The notes below the pieces were generated by a model, which saw only the letters and a program-made list of their open reading frames with translations, was not told the DNA's origin and did no database searches. DNA of 64,000 bases from an uncultured bacterium (GTDB lineage: Bacteria > Patescibacteriota > Saccharimonadia > Saccharimonadales > Saccharimonadaceae), in contig CAILCF010000005.1 in NCBI GenBank assembly GCA_903832635.1, forward strand, positions 124,001 to 188,000, given 5' to 3'. Both the position numbers and the translations under genes were made by a program. Numbering within the stretch: the first letter of the stretch is position 1; every line of letters begins with the position of its first letter. Below are positions 1 through 10,500 of this stretch, one piece after another.

Positions 1-362
1 ACATGTTCGCGTGTTTGAGGTAATGGTCCGTCATTAGCTGCAACTACTAAAATTGCACCATCAATTTGGGCAGCACCGGTAATCATGTTTTTAATGTAGT
101 CAGCGTGTCCTGGCATATCAACATGGGCATAGTGACGCTTTTCAGATTCGTATTCTTGATGTGAAGTAGCAATCGTAATTCCACGAGCTTTTTCCTCTGG
201 TGCGTTATCAATTTGGTCGAAAGCGACTTCTTTGTTAACTGGGCTTGGTAGCCTTTTAGCCAAAACTTTTGTGATAGCTGCAGTTAAAGTTGTTTTACCG
301 TGGTCAACGTGACCCATTGTGCCAACATTAACATGAGGCTTGGTTCGATCAAAATCTGCCAT
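1..362 (-). CDS. tuf: Elongation factor Tu, N-terminal part (cut by window edge)
   Basis: EF-Tu is the GTPase that carries aminoacyl-tRNA to the ribosomal A site. Only about the first 120 residues lie in the window; the gene runs off the left edge. The reading begins [20 protein letters not shown] and contains the P-loop GHVDHGKTT, the switch I region ending [10 protein letters not shown], the G3 motif [12 protein letters not shown], and the stretch up to [10 protein letters not shown]. The ATG at 362 has a good Shine-Dalgarno (AAAGGAG) just upstream. It is the last gene of a str-type cluster rpsL-rpsG-fusA-tuf, but 133 bp separate it from fusA and that gap carries its own promoter. Identity is certain; the C-terminus is not seen. 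Confidence 0.98.
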   Translation of the reverse strand, partial: MADFDRTKPHVNVGTMGHVDHGKTTLTAAITKVLAKRLPSPVNKEVAFDQIDNAPEEKARGITIATSHQEYESEKRHYAHVDMPGHADYIKNMITGAAQIDGAILVVAANDGPLPQTREH

Positions 363-444
363 TATTTTTTCTCCTTTCGCGTTCGCCTTTTACGAACAGC
401 GGAATTAAATTTTTCTTGACGAGAGTAATATTACTTCACGACGT

Positions 445-482
445 ATATCTGTCATTATACAGATATTTGTACACTTCGTAAA
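445..482 (-). promoter_or_regulatory. Promoter of tuf with inverted repeat over the -10
   Basis: On the minus strand TTTACG (477-482) and TATAAT (454-459) are spaced by 17 nt, giving a predicted start near 447 and a leader of about 85 nt. The -10 is embedded in an 8-bp-arm inverted repeat, ATATCTGT (445-452) and ACAGATAT (459-466). The repeat could be an operator or chance. The location between fusA and tuf suggests that tuf is transcribed partly on its own. Confidence 0.6.
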
Positions 483-495
483 GCTATTTTTTAAA

Positions 496-2583
496 TTACT
501 TACTGGATCGTTTTTCGACGATTTCTTTGGCAACATTTGGTGGAACTTCCTCATACTTTGCAAGCTCCATTGTACTGGCTGCACGTCCTTGGCTCATTGA
601 TCGGATATCGTTGGTGTATCCAAACATATTTGCCAGTGGGACAAGAGCTTTGATTAACTTTGCACCACCAGCCAGGTCGTCCATAGATTCGATTCGTCCT
701 CTTCTGGAGTTTAAATCACCGATAACATCACCCATAAATTCCTCTGGGGTTGTGACTTCAACCTGCATAATTGGCTCGAGTAAGATTGGTTTGGCTTGTT
801 TAATACCATCGCGTGTAGCTGTACTACCTGCTAATTTAAAGGCTAGCTCAGACGAGTCCACATCGTGATAACTGCCGTCGTGAAGCGTTGCTTTGACATC
901 AACAACCGGATATCCGGCAATGACACCTCCATCTAGGGTTTCACGAACGCCGGCTTCAACCGGTTTGCGATATTCTTGAGGTACAACTCCACCTTTAATT
1001 TCATCAATAAAGACAAAGCCTTTGCCCGGTTCGTTTGGCTCGAATTTAATCCATACATCACCGTATTGACCTCGACCACCGGATTGTTTGATGTGTTTTC
1101 CTTGTACATCTGATGTACCCTTGATTGATTCACGAAAAGCAACTTGAGGTTCACCAATGTTTGCTTCAACTTTGAATTCGCGTTTCATCCTATCAATTAA
1201 AATATCAAGATGAAGTTCACCCATTCCCGACATAATTGTTTGACCTGTTTCGTCATCAGTATGAATTCGGAAAGTTGGGTCTTCTTCGGCTAGACGCTGC
1301 AAGGCAATACCCATTTTTTCTTGATCTGATTTGGTCTTTGGTTCGACTGCAATTGAAACTGGAGGTTCCGGGAAAGTAATTGATTCTAAAATAATTGGAT
1401 GAGAAACGTCGGACAATGTTGCACCTGTATATGTATCCTTCAAGCCAACCACGGCAGCAATATCTCCGGCACCAATTGATTCAATATCAATACGTTTGTC
1501 AGCGTGCATACGTACAATTCGTCCGACACGTTCTTTGTTACCGGTTGTCGTATTCAATACATACGAACCGGCGGTCATAACACCACTGTAAACTCGTACA
1601 AAAATTAATTTTCCTATAAATGGGTCGGTAGCAACCTTGAAAGCAATACTTGATAGTGGTTCTTTTTCATCCGGTTTACGCTGGATTTCATCACCGGTTT
1701 TAGGATTTTGACCCCAAATAGCTTCGACATCAAGTGGTGAAGGCAGATAGTCAACCCCCAAATCCAATACTTTTTCAACAATTACACCACGTCCATCACC
1801 ACCTGTTACCAAATAGAAGTCACCGGCAAGGACACGTTTTCGCAAAGCGACAATCAGTTCTGGTATAGTGATTGAATCTTCACCTTTTTCAAGAAATCGC
1901 TCGAATAGTTCGTCATCGGCTTCGACAGCCGCTTCAACTAATAAACTACGGGCATGTTTAGCTTTTTCCAACATATCAGCTGGAATTTCACCTACGGTTA
2001 ATTGATGGTCAGTATAGTCAGAATACGTATAGGCTTTCATATCGATTAGATCGACAACACCGTTGATGTCTTTTTCAAAACCAATAGGCAGATGAATAGG
2101 CAATGCATTTTTTGTAAGTCGTTTATGAATGCTATCCAGGGATTTATAAAAATCTCCACCGGTTTGATTAATTTTGTTAATAAAACAGACACGTGGTACT
2201 TTATATTTATTGGCTTGGCGCCAAACTGTTTCAGATTGGGCTTCGACGCCCATTTTACCGTCAAATACGACGACTGCTCCATCAAGGACACGCAACGAGC
2301 GCTCTACTTCGGCAGTAAAGTCAATGTGGCCTGGAGTATCGATGATATTAATCTGGTGATCACGCCAAAAGGTCGTAACGGCAGCAGAAGTAATCGTGAT
2401 TCCACGTTCTCGTTCTTGTTCCATCCAATCAGTTGTTGTCTCACCTTCGTGAACCAAGCCAATTTTATGCGCCAGACCAGTTCGGTACAAAACACCTTCG
2501 GTTACGGTAGTCTTGCCTGCATCAATATGGGCAATGATTCCTATATTGCGCAGGTCTTTTAGTGAAACGTGTTTTTCTGCCAT
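496..2583 (-). CDS. fusA: Elongation factor G
   Basis: EF-G is the GTPase that drives translocation and, with ribosome recycling factor, ribosome recycling. It is 695 aa, the usual length. Domain I starts at about residue 13 with the P-loop AHIDAGKTT, followed by [12 protein letters not shown] (switch I) and DTPGHIDF (G3), and NKINQTGGD (NKxD-like G4). Domain II follows, then domains III-V with the typical [17 protein letters not shown] and the C-terminal [14 protein letters not shown]. It sits 28 nt downstream of rpsG in the str-type operon. No truncation or odd residues were noticed. Confidence 0.98.
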   Translation of the reverse strand: MAEKHVSLKDLRNIGIIAHIDAGKTTVTEGVLYRTGLAHKIGLVHEGETTTDWMEQERERGITITSAAVTTFWRDHQINIIDTPGHIDFTAEVERSLRVLDGAVVVFDGKMGVEAQSETVWRQANKYKVPRVCFINKINQTGGDFYKSLDSIHKRLTKNALPIHLPIGFEKDINGVVDLIDMKAYTYSDYTDHQLTVGEIPADMLEKAKHARSLLVEAAVEADDELFERFLEKGEDSITIPELIVALRKRVLAGDFYLVTGGDGRGVIVEKVLDLGVDYLPSPLDVEAIWGQNPKTGDEIQRKPDEKEPLSSIAFKVATDPFIGKLIFVRVYSGVMTAGSYVLNTTTGNKERVGRIVRMHADKRIDIESIGAGDIAAVVGLKDTYTGATLSDVSHPIILESITFPEPPVSIAVEPKTKSDQEKMGIALQRLAEEDPTFRIHTDDETGQTIMSGMGELHLDILIDRMKREFKVEANIGEPQVAFRESIKGTSDVQGKHIKQSGGRGQYGDVWIKFEPNEPGKGFVFIDEIKGGVVPQEYRKPVEAGVRETLDGGVIAGYPVVDVKATLHDGSYHDVDSSELAFKLAGSTATRDGIKQAKPILLEPIMQVEVTTPEEFMGDVIGDLNSRRGRIESMDDLAGGAKLIKALVPLANMFGYTNDIRSMSQGRAASTMELAKYEEVPPNVAKEIVEKRSSK

Positions 2584-2611
2584 TTTTTTCCTTTATCTTA
2601 AAAATTAATTA

Positions 2612-3091
2612 TTAGGCTCGTGCAAAGTGTGCAAAGGCACGATTCGCTTCAGCCATCTTATGCGTATCTTCTTTTTTCTTGAATGCTCCACCGGCCTCAT
2701 TATAAGCATCAACAATTTCTAGTGCCAAACATTGTGGGTAAGACGCGCCTTTTCGGGCACGGGCAGACTGAACCAACCATGTAAATGCATAGTGCAATTG
2801 TCGATGTCCCTGAATTGGGAATGGTATTTGGTAGTTAGAACCACCAACACGTCGCGATTTGACTTCAAAATTCGGTGAAACGTTTTTTAATGCTTTTTCG
2901 AATACTTCGAGTGGGTTTTCATTTTTCAGTTTTTTAGCAGCAATTTCCAATGCTTCGTACACTGATCGTTCTGCTAGTAATTTTTTACCATTAAGCATAG
3001 ATTTATTTATTAGTCGCTGAACCATAACGCTTTGGTATTTGCGATCAGCAGGGATTGTGCGTTGCAAAGCAACAGTTACTTTTCGCGGCAT
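2612..3091 (-). CDS. rpsG: Small ribosomal subunit protein uS7
   Basis: uS7 nucleates assembly of the 30S head and contacts mRNA and the E-site tRNA. The ORF track begins at 3178 (188 aa), but the first 29 residues lie inside rpsL and are not S7-like. The true start is the ATG at 3091 (MPRKVTVALQR), giving 159 aa, normal for the family. An AAGGAT Shine-Dalgarno lies inside the end of rpsL. One base separates it from the rpsL stop, so the two are translationally coupled. Typical blocks seen are YQSVMVQRLINKSMLNGKK, SRRVGGSNYQIPF and the C-terminal EANRAFAHFA. Confidence 0.97.
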   Translation of the reverse strand: MPRKVTVALQRTIPADRKYQSVMVQRLINKSMLNGKKLLAERSVYEALEIAAKKLKNENPLEVFEKALKNVSPNFEVKSRRVGGSNYQIPFPIQGHRQLHYAFTWLVQSARARKGASYPQCLALEIVDAYNEAGGAFKKKEDTHKMAEANRAFAHFARA

Positions 3092-3092
3092 A

Positions 3093-3506
3093 TTATTTTT
3101 TATCCTTTTTTGCACCGTACTTAGAGCGGCCTCTTTGGCGTTTTTCAACACCTTGAAGGTCCAAAGCACCGCGGACAATATGATATCTAACGCCTGGTAA
3201 ATCGGGCACGCGACCGCCTCGTACTAAAACTACGGCGTGTTCTTGTAGGTTATGACCTTCACCACCAATATATGCCCATACTTCTTGCTGGTTCGTCAAA
3301 CGTACACGAGCAACCTTTCGAAGGGCTGAATTTGGTTTTTTAGGAGTTTTCGTAGTTACCCTAATGCAGACTCCACGTTTTAGTGGGCTGTTTTGCTCAT
3401 AATAATGAGTTTTTAATGCGTTGTATATCTTGTCCAGCGCTGGTGACTTTGACTTTTTTTTCGCAGTCTTGCGAGGATGTCGCACTAATTGATTAATCGT
3501 TGGCAT
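3093..3506 (-). CDS. rpsL: Small ribosomal subunit protein uS12
   Basis: uS12 shapes the decoding centre. It is 137 aa. The conserved [17 protein letters not shown] and [19 protein letters not shown] segments are present, followed by [16 protein letters not shown], which carries the aspartate that is methylthiolated in many bacteria. It is the first gene of the str-type operon, with Shine-Dalgarno AAAAGGAG before the ATG at 3506. A leader of about 180 nt separates it from a strong promoter just after the rpoC stop. Confidence 0.98.
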   Translation of the reverse strand: MPTINQLVRHPRKTAKKKSKSPALDKIYNALKTHYYEQNSPLKRGVCIRVTTKTPKKPNSALRKVARVRLTNQQEVWAYIGGEGHNLQEHAVVLVRGGRVPDLPGVRYHIVRGALDLQGVEKRQRGRSKYGAKKDKK

Positions 3507-3546
3507 TAATACTCCTTTTCAAGAGATAAATTACATAAATTATGAT

Positions 3547-3562
3547 GGATTCATATGAATCC
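3547..3562. other. Perfect 16-bp palindrome in the rpsL leader
   Basis: GGATTCATATGAATCC is a perfect palindrome about 40 nt upstream of the rpsL start, inside the predicted leader RNA. A second small stem, TTCGCT-ACAT-AGCGAA, lies at 3641-3656. In RNA these could fold near the ribosome-binding region, or the DNA could be a dimeric protein site. No known r-protein operator was recognised. Confidence 0.45.
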
Positions 3563-3691
3563 TTTGTATTTACAGATTAAACTCAGCATGTTCTCTCTGC
3601 GATGTACTTACCGACAAATAACGATTCTGTACACATTCAATTCGCTACATAGCGAAAAATCGTTTTCCCGATAAGAGTAAACTCAAGTGTA

Positions 3692-3720
3692 ATTATAGCA
3701 ACATTATCAAAGAAACACAA
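3692..3720 (-). promoter_or_regulatory. Promoter of the rpsL-rpsG-fusA operon
   Basis: Minus-strand TTGTGT (3715-3720), a 17-nt spacer and an extended -10 TGCTATAAT (hexamer 3692-3697). It lies right after the rpoC stop codon (3731), so the str-type operon can be transcribed independently of rpoBC. The predicted start near 3685 leaves a leader of about 180 nt. Confidence 0.75.
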
Positions 3721-3730
3721 GTATACGAGA

Positions 3731-6700
3731 CTAGATTGCCAGATCGATATTTTCGGCTATTTCTTGTTCAAGTTCTTCGTTTATATCAGATGATTCGTAA
3801 CCTTCAGCACCGGTTCCAACAGGAATCTTGCGACCGATGATAACGTTTTCTTTCAATCCATGTAAACGATCTATCCGGCCACTGATTGCAGCGTTGATGA
3901 GAACGCGTGTCGTATCTTGGAATGAGGCAGCTGATAGGAAACTATCTGACCAGATAGAGACTTTAGTAATACCAAGTAGTAATTGTGTATAGCTGACAAG
4001 TTCTTTTTTATCTGCAGCCAAATCCACATTTGCTTCGACGACTGATGCTTTTGATACGATATCACCGGAAACGAATATGCTATCACCCGGATCTTCGATT
4101 TGGACTCGACTGAACATCTGACGAACAATTATCTCGAGGTGCTTGTCAGCAACATCTTGGCCTTGTGCAGAGTAAATACGTAGCACTTCATTTATAATGT
4201 AGCGCTGAGTGGCTTCTGTACCCTTCAGGCGCATTAAATCATGAAGATTTAGCGAACCGGATGTCAAACGATCGCCAGCTTCGATAGTGTCTCCGGCATT
4301 TACAACTATTTGGGCACTGCCTGGGATATCGTATTTGACAGGTGAACTGGCATTGGCTGCTAGAATCAATGTTTCACCAACGACTTCAACAACGCCATCA
4401 AATGGGGCTGTTATTGGTTTGGTTTCGCTTTCACCGGTTGCCAGAACATCACCAACTTTTATGTTACTCCCTGATTTTATGACGGCTGTTCGACCTTCTA
4501 GTTCAATTTTTTCAACGTGACCGGCCTCTGGAGTTACTTGAACGACATACTTTTTGCCGTCTTCCCAGATATCCACTAATCCGGTAACCTCTGAAATATG
4601 AGCTTGACCCTTTGGAGTTCGAGCTTCGAACAATTCTTCGACACGAGGCAGACCCTGGGTAATATCGCCACCGGCTTCACCACCCTTATGGAAAGTTTTT
4701 AGGGTCAATTGAGTACCAGGTTCACCGACTGATTGCGCTGCAATAACTCCGACTGGTTGTGCAACATCAACTAGAATTCCGGTCGCCATATCAATACCAT
4801 AACTCTTGCGTGGTATGCCACGAAGATTTTTAGTTGATAGTACGGATTGAATCTTGATACTGTCGATTTTTTCATCAGCTTCGATTGCCATGGCAACTTC
4901 CCGAGTGATTATTTGGTCTTCATCAATATAGCCTGGTATATTTTCGGCTGTATAGCGACCGATTAACCTGTTACTAAAGCTAATCATTGTTTGCTCTGTT
5001 TCACTTCGATAAATTGTAAAACCATCGTCTTTTTCTTCGATATCGTCAACTGTGAACACATCTTGGGATACGTCGACAAGTCGTCTGGTCAAATATCCGG
5101 CATCTGCAGTCTTGAGGGCAGTATCAATCAAACCCTTTCGAGCACCACGTGTTGCTACGAATTGTTCCAATGAACTAAGTCCGTCTTTATAGTTAGAACG
5201 AATTGCCAACTCGACTTCGCGGTTATTTGAATCTACCACAATGCCAATCATGGCTGACGCCCATTTAACATTACTGATATCACCACGCGCACCAGAGTTA
5301 ACCATGACAGAAATACTAGTATCCATGTCCTTAAGTTGATCCTTAAGAAAATCGGCAATTTTACGATCAACAGCACGCCATGCAGATATCGTCAGGTTAT
5401 ATCGTTCATCTTCGGTAATCAAACCTTGGTCGAATTGTTCAGCGATTAAAGCGGTTTTTGCATCACCTTCGGCCACAAATTCATGAGTTTGTGGGAATTG
5501 GGTATAGTCATCTTTACCGGTTGAAACAGCTGCAGTTGTCGCAAACCGAAAGGCCAAGCCCTTCATCTTGTCGGCTGTCTTTGCGGTAACTTCTGCACCA
5601 TAATCATTAAAGATTTTAGCTAAAACCCGTTTTAGCTGCTTTTTATTCTGAATTGCGCTATCATATTCGAAATCAACAGGTAGGATATCATTAAAAAATA
5701 CTCGTCCCAGTGTGGTATTTCGGACTTCACCCCGGAAGAATACGTGTATTGGACTTTGTAATTGCAGTTTTCCATTATCATATGCCATTTCAGCTTCGTA
5801 AACAGAACTGTAAGATTTCGTCTTTTTAGTTTGAGCACTTGGTTTATCGTATGTCAGATAATAGTTACCCAAAACTACGTCCTGGCCAATACTTAACACC
5901 GGTGCACCGTCTGCTGGTTTTAAGAGGTTATTTGTGGCACTCATTAATTCCCTAGCTTCACGCTGAGCTGCATCGGAAAGTGGCAAATGAACTGCCATTT
6001 GGTCACCATCGTAATCAGCATTGAACCCATTTGCAACCAATGGATGTAATTGGATAGCTTTGCCATCAACTAACACCGGCTGGAATGCCTGGATTGACAA
6101 TCTGTGAAGTGATGGTGCACGATTTAGCAGCACATACTTGTCTTCTATAACTGCGTCCAATGCATCCCAAACTAGAGCATCGCCAGACTCAATCAAACGT
6201 GTTGCAGAACGAATATTGTAAGCGTGTTCACCACGAATCAACCAACTTATAATAAACGGCTTGAATAGTTCCAAAGCCATTTGTTTTGGCAAACCACATT
6301 GATTAATGTGAAGTTTTGGACCGACAACAATGACAGAGCGTCCGGAATAATCGACTCGTTTACCCAGAAGATTCTGGCGAAAACGGCCTTGTTTACCTTT
6401 TAGCATGTCACTAATTGATTTAAGTCGGCGGCGGCCACCGGTTGCATTGACTGCTCGGTTGCCTTTTGCTGCACTATTATCAATTAATGCATCGACGGCT
6501 TCTTGCAGCATGCGCATTTCGTTTCGGCAAATAACTTCCGGAGCATTCAAATTAATCAATTTTTTCAAACGGTTATTACGATTAATTACACGTCGGTAAA
6601 GGTCATTAAGGTCGCTTGTTGCAAATCGTCCACCCGTTAGTTGCACCATTGGCCTGAGGTCCGGAGGGATTACCGGCAAGACAGTCAGTGTCAAACTGCT

Positions 6701-7570
6701 GGGATTAATACCCGCAGATGACATACCTTCGAGCATCTTTAATCGCTTGAGTAGTTTCTTTTCGCGTTGGCCTTTCGCACCGGCAACTTCCTCGGACAAC
6801 TTTGCAATTAGTTTAGATAAATCGATTTCATCTAGAAGTGTTTTCAAGGCTGAACCGCCCATTCCAACTTCAATCAAATCAACATATTCATCTGGTAAAT
6901 TGCGGTAATCAATTTCATTTATCAAAGCACTTTTTGTCAAGCTTTCAAGTTGTGTTTTCTTGTAATTGAAGGTTTCTTCAAGTTCTTCGATTTCGCGCGA
7001 TTGTTCGGTTGCAAGAGCCTTGATGTCGGCATTTTCAACACCGGCTTCACGTTCGTATCGCATCTTGATAGCAACTCGACCCGCTTCGGCTTCAGCCTCA
7101 GCATCAGACAAGTATTGATCGCGTTTTTCTTCGTCAACCTTCAATACAACATAAGTTGCAAAATATGCAATACGCTCTAGATTCCGGACTGTGATTCCTA
7201 GCAGTAAACTCATGGCACTTGGCGTACCGCGCATAAACCAAATATGAGCAACTGGAGTTGCCAAAGAAATATGAGCCATACGTTCGCGTCGAACAATTGA
7301 TTTGGTGATTAATTCACCATTTTTATCAACAGCTGCTTCGCGTGAACGTACACCTTTAAGTTTATTGTCGTGTGGATTTACATCTTTGACCGGTCCGAAA
7401 ATTCTTTCGCAGAACAAGCCGTCACGTTCAGGTTTTTGGGTTCGATAATTAATTGTTTCCGGTTTTGTAACCTCACCATTGCTCCAACGAAGAATATCTT
7501 CGGGGCTGGCTACAGTCAGGCGGATAGCGTTAAAATCTGCAATCCCGTTTGTTGCGATTACTCGTGGCAT
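3731..7570 (-). CDS. rpoC: RNA polymerase beta' subunit, both zinc sites degenerate
   Basis: This is the catalytic subunit of RNA polymerase, 1279 aa. The metal-binding active-site loop NADYDGDQMAVHLP is at about residue 517, and GVIAAQSVGEPGTQLT and KTFHKGGEAGGD mark the bridge-helix and trigger-loop side. It is odd in its zinc sites. The N-terminal zipper region, normally CxC...CxxC after FCERIFGPVKD, reads VNPHDNKLKGVRSREAAV with no cysteine. The second site (normally C...CxxxxxxCxxC before the DLAxG-type segment) reads LSTKNLRGIPRKSYGIDMA, again without cysteine. I count only three cysteines in the protein. Start ATG 7570 follows a strong AAAGGAGG and lies 1 nt after the rpoB stop. Confidence 0.98.
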   Translation of the reverse strand: MPRVIATNGIADFNAIRLTVASPEDILRWSNGEVTKPETINYRTQKPERDGLFCERIFGPVKDVNPHDNKLKGVRSREAAVDKNGELITKSIVRRERMAHISLATPVAHIWFMRGTPSAMSLLLGITVRNLERIAYFATYVVLKVDEEKRDQYLSDAEAEAEAGRVAIKMRYEREAGVENADIKALATEQSREIEELEETFNYKKTQLESLTKSALINEIDYRNLPDEYVDLIEVGMGGSALKTLLDEIDLSKLIAKLSEEVAGAKGQREKKLLKRLKMLEGMSSAGINPSSLTLTVLPVIPPDLRPMVQLTGGRFATSDLNDLYRRVINRNNRLKKLINLNAPEVICRNEMRMLQEAVDALIDNSAAKGNRAVNATGGRRRLKSISDMLKGKQGRFRQNLLGKRVDYSGRSVIVVGPKLHINQCGLPKQMALELFKPFIISWLIRGEHAYNIRSATRLIESGDALVWDALDAVIEDKYVLLNRAPSLHRLSIQAFQPVLVDGKAIQLHPLVANGFNADYDGDQMAVHLPLSDAAQREARELMSATNNLLKPADGAPVLSIGQDVVLGNYYLTYDKPSAQTKKTKSYSSVYEAEMAYDNGKLQLQSPIHVFFRGEVRNTTLGRVFFNDILPVDFEYDSAIQNKKQLKRVLAKIFNDYGAEVTAKTADKMKGLAFRFATTAAVSTGKDDYTQFPQTHEFVAEGDAKTALIAEQFDQGLITEDERYNLTISAWRAVDRKIADFLKDQLKDMDTSISVMVNSGARGDISNVKWASAMIGIVVDSNNREVELAIRSNYKDGLSSLEQFVATRGARKGLIDTALKTADAGYLTRRLVDVSQDVFTVDDIEEKDDGFTIYRSETEQTMISFSNRLIGRYTAENIPGYIDEDQIITREVAMAIEADEKIDSIKIQSVLSTKNLRGIPRKSYGIDMATGILVDVAQPVGVIAAQSVGEPGTQLTLKTFHKGGEAGGDITQGLPRVEELFEARTPKGQAHISEVTGLVDIWEDGKKYVVQVTPEAGHVEKIELEGRTAVIKSGSNIKVGDVLATGESETKPITAPFDGVVEVVGETLILAANASSPVKYDIPGSAQIVVNAGDTIEAGDRLTSGSLNLHDLMRLKGTEATQRYIINEVLRIYSAQGQDVADKHLEIIVRQMFSRVQIEDPGDSIFVSGDIVSKASVVEANVDLAADKKELVSYTQLLLGITKVSIWSDSFLSAASFQDTTRVLINAAISGRIDRLHGLKENVIIGRKIPVGTGAEGYESSDINEELEQEIAENIDLAI

Positions 7571-7571
7571 C

Positions 7572-10500
7572 TTACACTTCCTCCTTTAATTCAACAATTT
7601 CGTCTTCTTCATCATCGGCATCGTCGATTACCATGTCGTCCATAATTTCGTCGAAATCTTCGGCGACAGTTTCGTCTATACTATCCATTACTTCATCGTC
7701 GGGTATTTTTTCATCACCCGGTATAGTCCCAACTACTGCAGCTGCATCAACGATAGCAACTTCGTCCTCGGCTTCATCAAGCAAATCAACCCGAAGCCCA
7801 AGCCCCTGAAGTTCTTTGACTAGAACATTAAATGATTCTGGTAGTTTTGGTCCAACAATCGGTTCGTTTTTAATGATTGACTCGTATGCTTTGGCACGTC
7901 CATATACATCATCTGATTTAATGGTAATCATCTCTTGAAGTGTAGCGGCAGCTCCGTAAGCCTCAAGCGCCCAAACTTCCATTTCTCCAAAACGCTGACC
8001 ACCATTTTGAGCTTTACCACCAAGTGGTTGCTGGGTAACCATCGTATATGGTCCGGTAGAGCGAGCGTGAATTTTGTCAGAAACCATGTGATGAAGTTTA
8101 ATCATGTGCATAACACCTACGGTTGTCCGTTCCTCAAAAGCGTGTCCATTTTGTCCGTCATAAAGCTGGAATTTACCATCGCGCGCATAACCGGCTTTTT
8201 CAAGTTCATCGCTGATTGTATCGTTTGGAACCCCGTTAAATGGTGGGGTTGCAACTTTGTAGCCCAGCGCCCTAGCAGCCATCCCTAAATGAGTTTCGAA
8301 TAGCTGTCCTATATTCATACGTGATGGCACGCCTAGTGGGTTCAAAACTACATCAACTGGTGTTCCGTCTTCCATGTATGGCATATCTTCTACAGGTAAT
8401 ATTTTAGCAATAACGCCTTTATTTCCGTGTCGTCCGGCAAGTTTATCTCCAACACTGATTTTTCGTAATTGGGCGACAAAAATCTGGACCTGCATCAATA
8501 CACCGGCTTTTAATTCGTGACCGTTTTCTCGGCTGAATATCTTGACCCCAACGACTTTTCCGCCACCGGCACTATTCATTCGAAGTGAGGTGTCCCGAAC
8601 ATCTTTGGCTTTTTCACCAAATATAGCCCGCAAAAGTCGTTCTTCACTGGAAAGCTCCTGTTCACCTTTTGGCGTAATCTTGCCAACTAGGACATCACCA
8701 TTTTTCAGTTCTGATCCGATTTGGACAATTCCGTCTTCGTCCAGGTGTCGAAGTGATTCTTCACTGACATTTGGGATATCACGGGTGACGATTTCGTTAC
8801 CAAGTTTGGTTTCACGGACTTCAACATTGTAATCTTTGATGTTGATACTGGTCAATGTGTCATCTCGGACTAGTCTGCTGGATAGAATTGTGGCATCGTC
8901 CATGTTGTAACCACCCCAAGGCATAAATGCTACTAATAAATCGCGTCCAAGCGCTAATTCACCATCAGCAATTGACGCTCCTTCGATTAGGATGTCGCCT
9001 TTTTTGACCTTTTGGCCACGAGTAACTCGAGCTTTCTGGTTGATTGATCTATCATCATTACTTTTCGCAAAGTGGATTAGTTCGTACTTTTTAATTCCAT
9101 CTTTGTATTTAATGTGAATTTCATCTGCATCGGCACGAACAACTTCGCCGCTTTCAGATGCACAGACTAATTGTGACGTGTTTTTAGCGATATCAGCTTC
9201 GATTCCGGTGCCAACTGTTGGGGATTGGGGAATCAATAAAGGTACGGCTTGTTTTTGCATAGCTGAACCGGTTAATGACCTATCAACACGATTCTTTTCA
9301 ATAAATGGAATCAATGCAGCGGAAGAGCCAAGAATTTGCTTGTGAGATGCATCAACATACGTGACTTCACTGGCATCAACTTGCTCTGGCAAGATTCCGT
9401 TTCTGGCACTAACTCGCTCATCAGCAAATGATCCGTCTTTGTTTAGTTTTACTGATGCATCGGCAATAACCTCAATAACCTCTTGGGCCGCATCTAAATA
9501 TTCAACCTTGTCAGTGACTTTTCCATCAACGACTTTCAGATATGGAGTTTCAATAAAACCATATTCGTTAACCCGAGCATATGATGCAAGGTTCAAAACC
9601 AGACCGATGTTTGCACCTTCCGGAGTTTCAATAACACAAATACGTCCATAGTGAGTAGGATGCGCATCACGTACATCAAATCCGGCACGTTCACGTGATA
9701 GACCGCCCGGTCCCATTGAACTTAGGCGTCGTTTGTGTGAAAGCTCTGAAAGTGGGTTAGTTTCGTCCATTAACTGTGAAAGTTGTGAACTGGCAAAAAA
9801 TTCTCGTACAGCTGCAACAACAGGTCGGGCATTAATAAGTTGCCCCGGCGTTACGGTTTCCAAATCACACATACTCATACGATCCATTGCATTTCGTTGC
9901 ATTCGAAGCATCCCGACACGGAATTGACGGGAAACAAGTTCGCCAACGAGTTTAACTCGGCGATTTGACAATGAATCTATGTCGTCAGGCAATTCCTGAG
10001 TGTTGTTCAAACGAATAATCTCACGGATGATTGCAATCAAGTCACTCAGCTGAAAAACACGGTTCTCGGTTGTGTTTGGGAGTTTGACGCCTAGCCTTTG
10101 ATTTAATTTGTATCGACCGACACGGCTATAATCAAAGCGTTTAAAATCAAAAAACATTCGTTCAATCATGCTTCGAGCATTATCGACAGTTGCTAAATCG
10201 CCTGGACGAAGGCGTCGGTAAACTTCAATCAAGGCTTCATTCGAGCCACGGGCTGAATCTTTATCAAGCGTAGCTTCGATATATTTAATATCACCTGTAT
10301 CGATATCGTCGAACAAGCTTTTAATTTCACTAGTTTTACTATGACCAAGTGCGCGTAGTAATGTTGTGATTGGTAATTTTCGACGTCGGTCAATTTTTAC
10401 ATAAATAACGCCATTTGGAGATGTCTCGATTTCTAACCAAGCACCTCGTCCGGGAATCAGTTTTGCACCATAAAAATTACGAGTTAAAGCTTTGTCAGCA

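Noticed and set aside
527-868. Plus-strand ORF of 113 aa inside fusA, and similar ORFs inside rpoB, rpoC, gatA, uvrB and others
   Set aside because: They lie antisense to or out of frame with clearly conserved genes, have low-complexity composition and no start signals; they are shadow frames.
3092-3178. N-terminal extension of the 188-aa S7 frame into rpsL
   Set aside because: Those 29 residues are rpsL read in another frame; the S7 family starts at MPRKV, which has its own Shine-Dalgarno.
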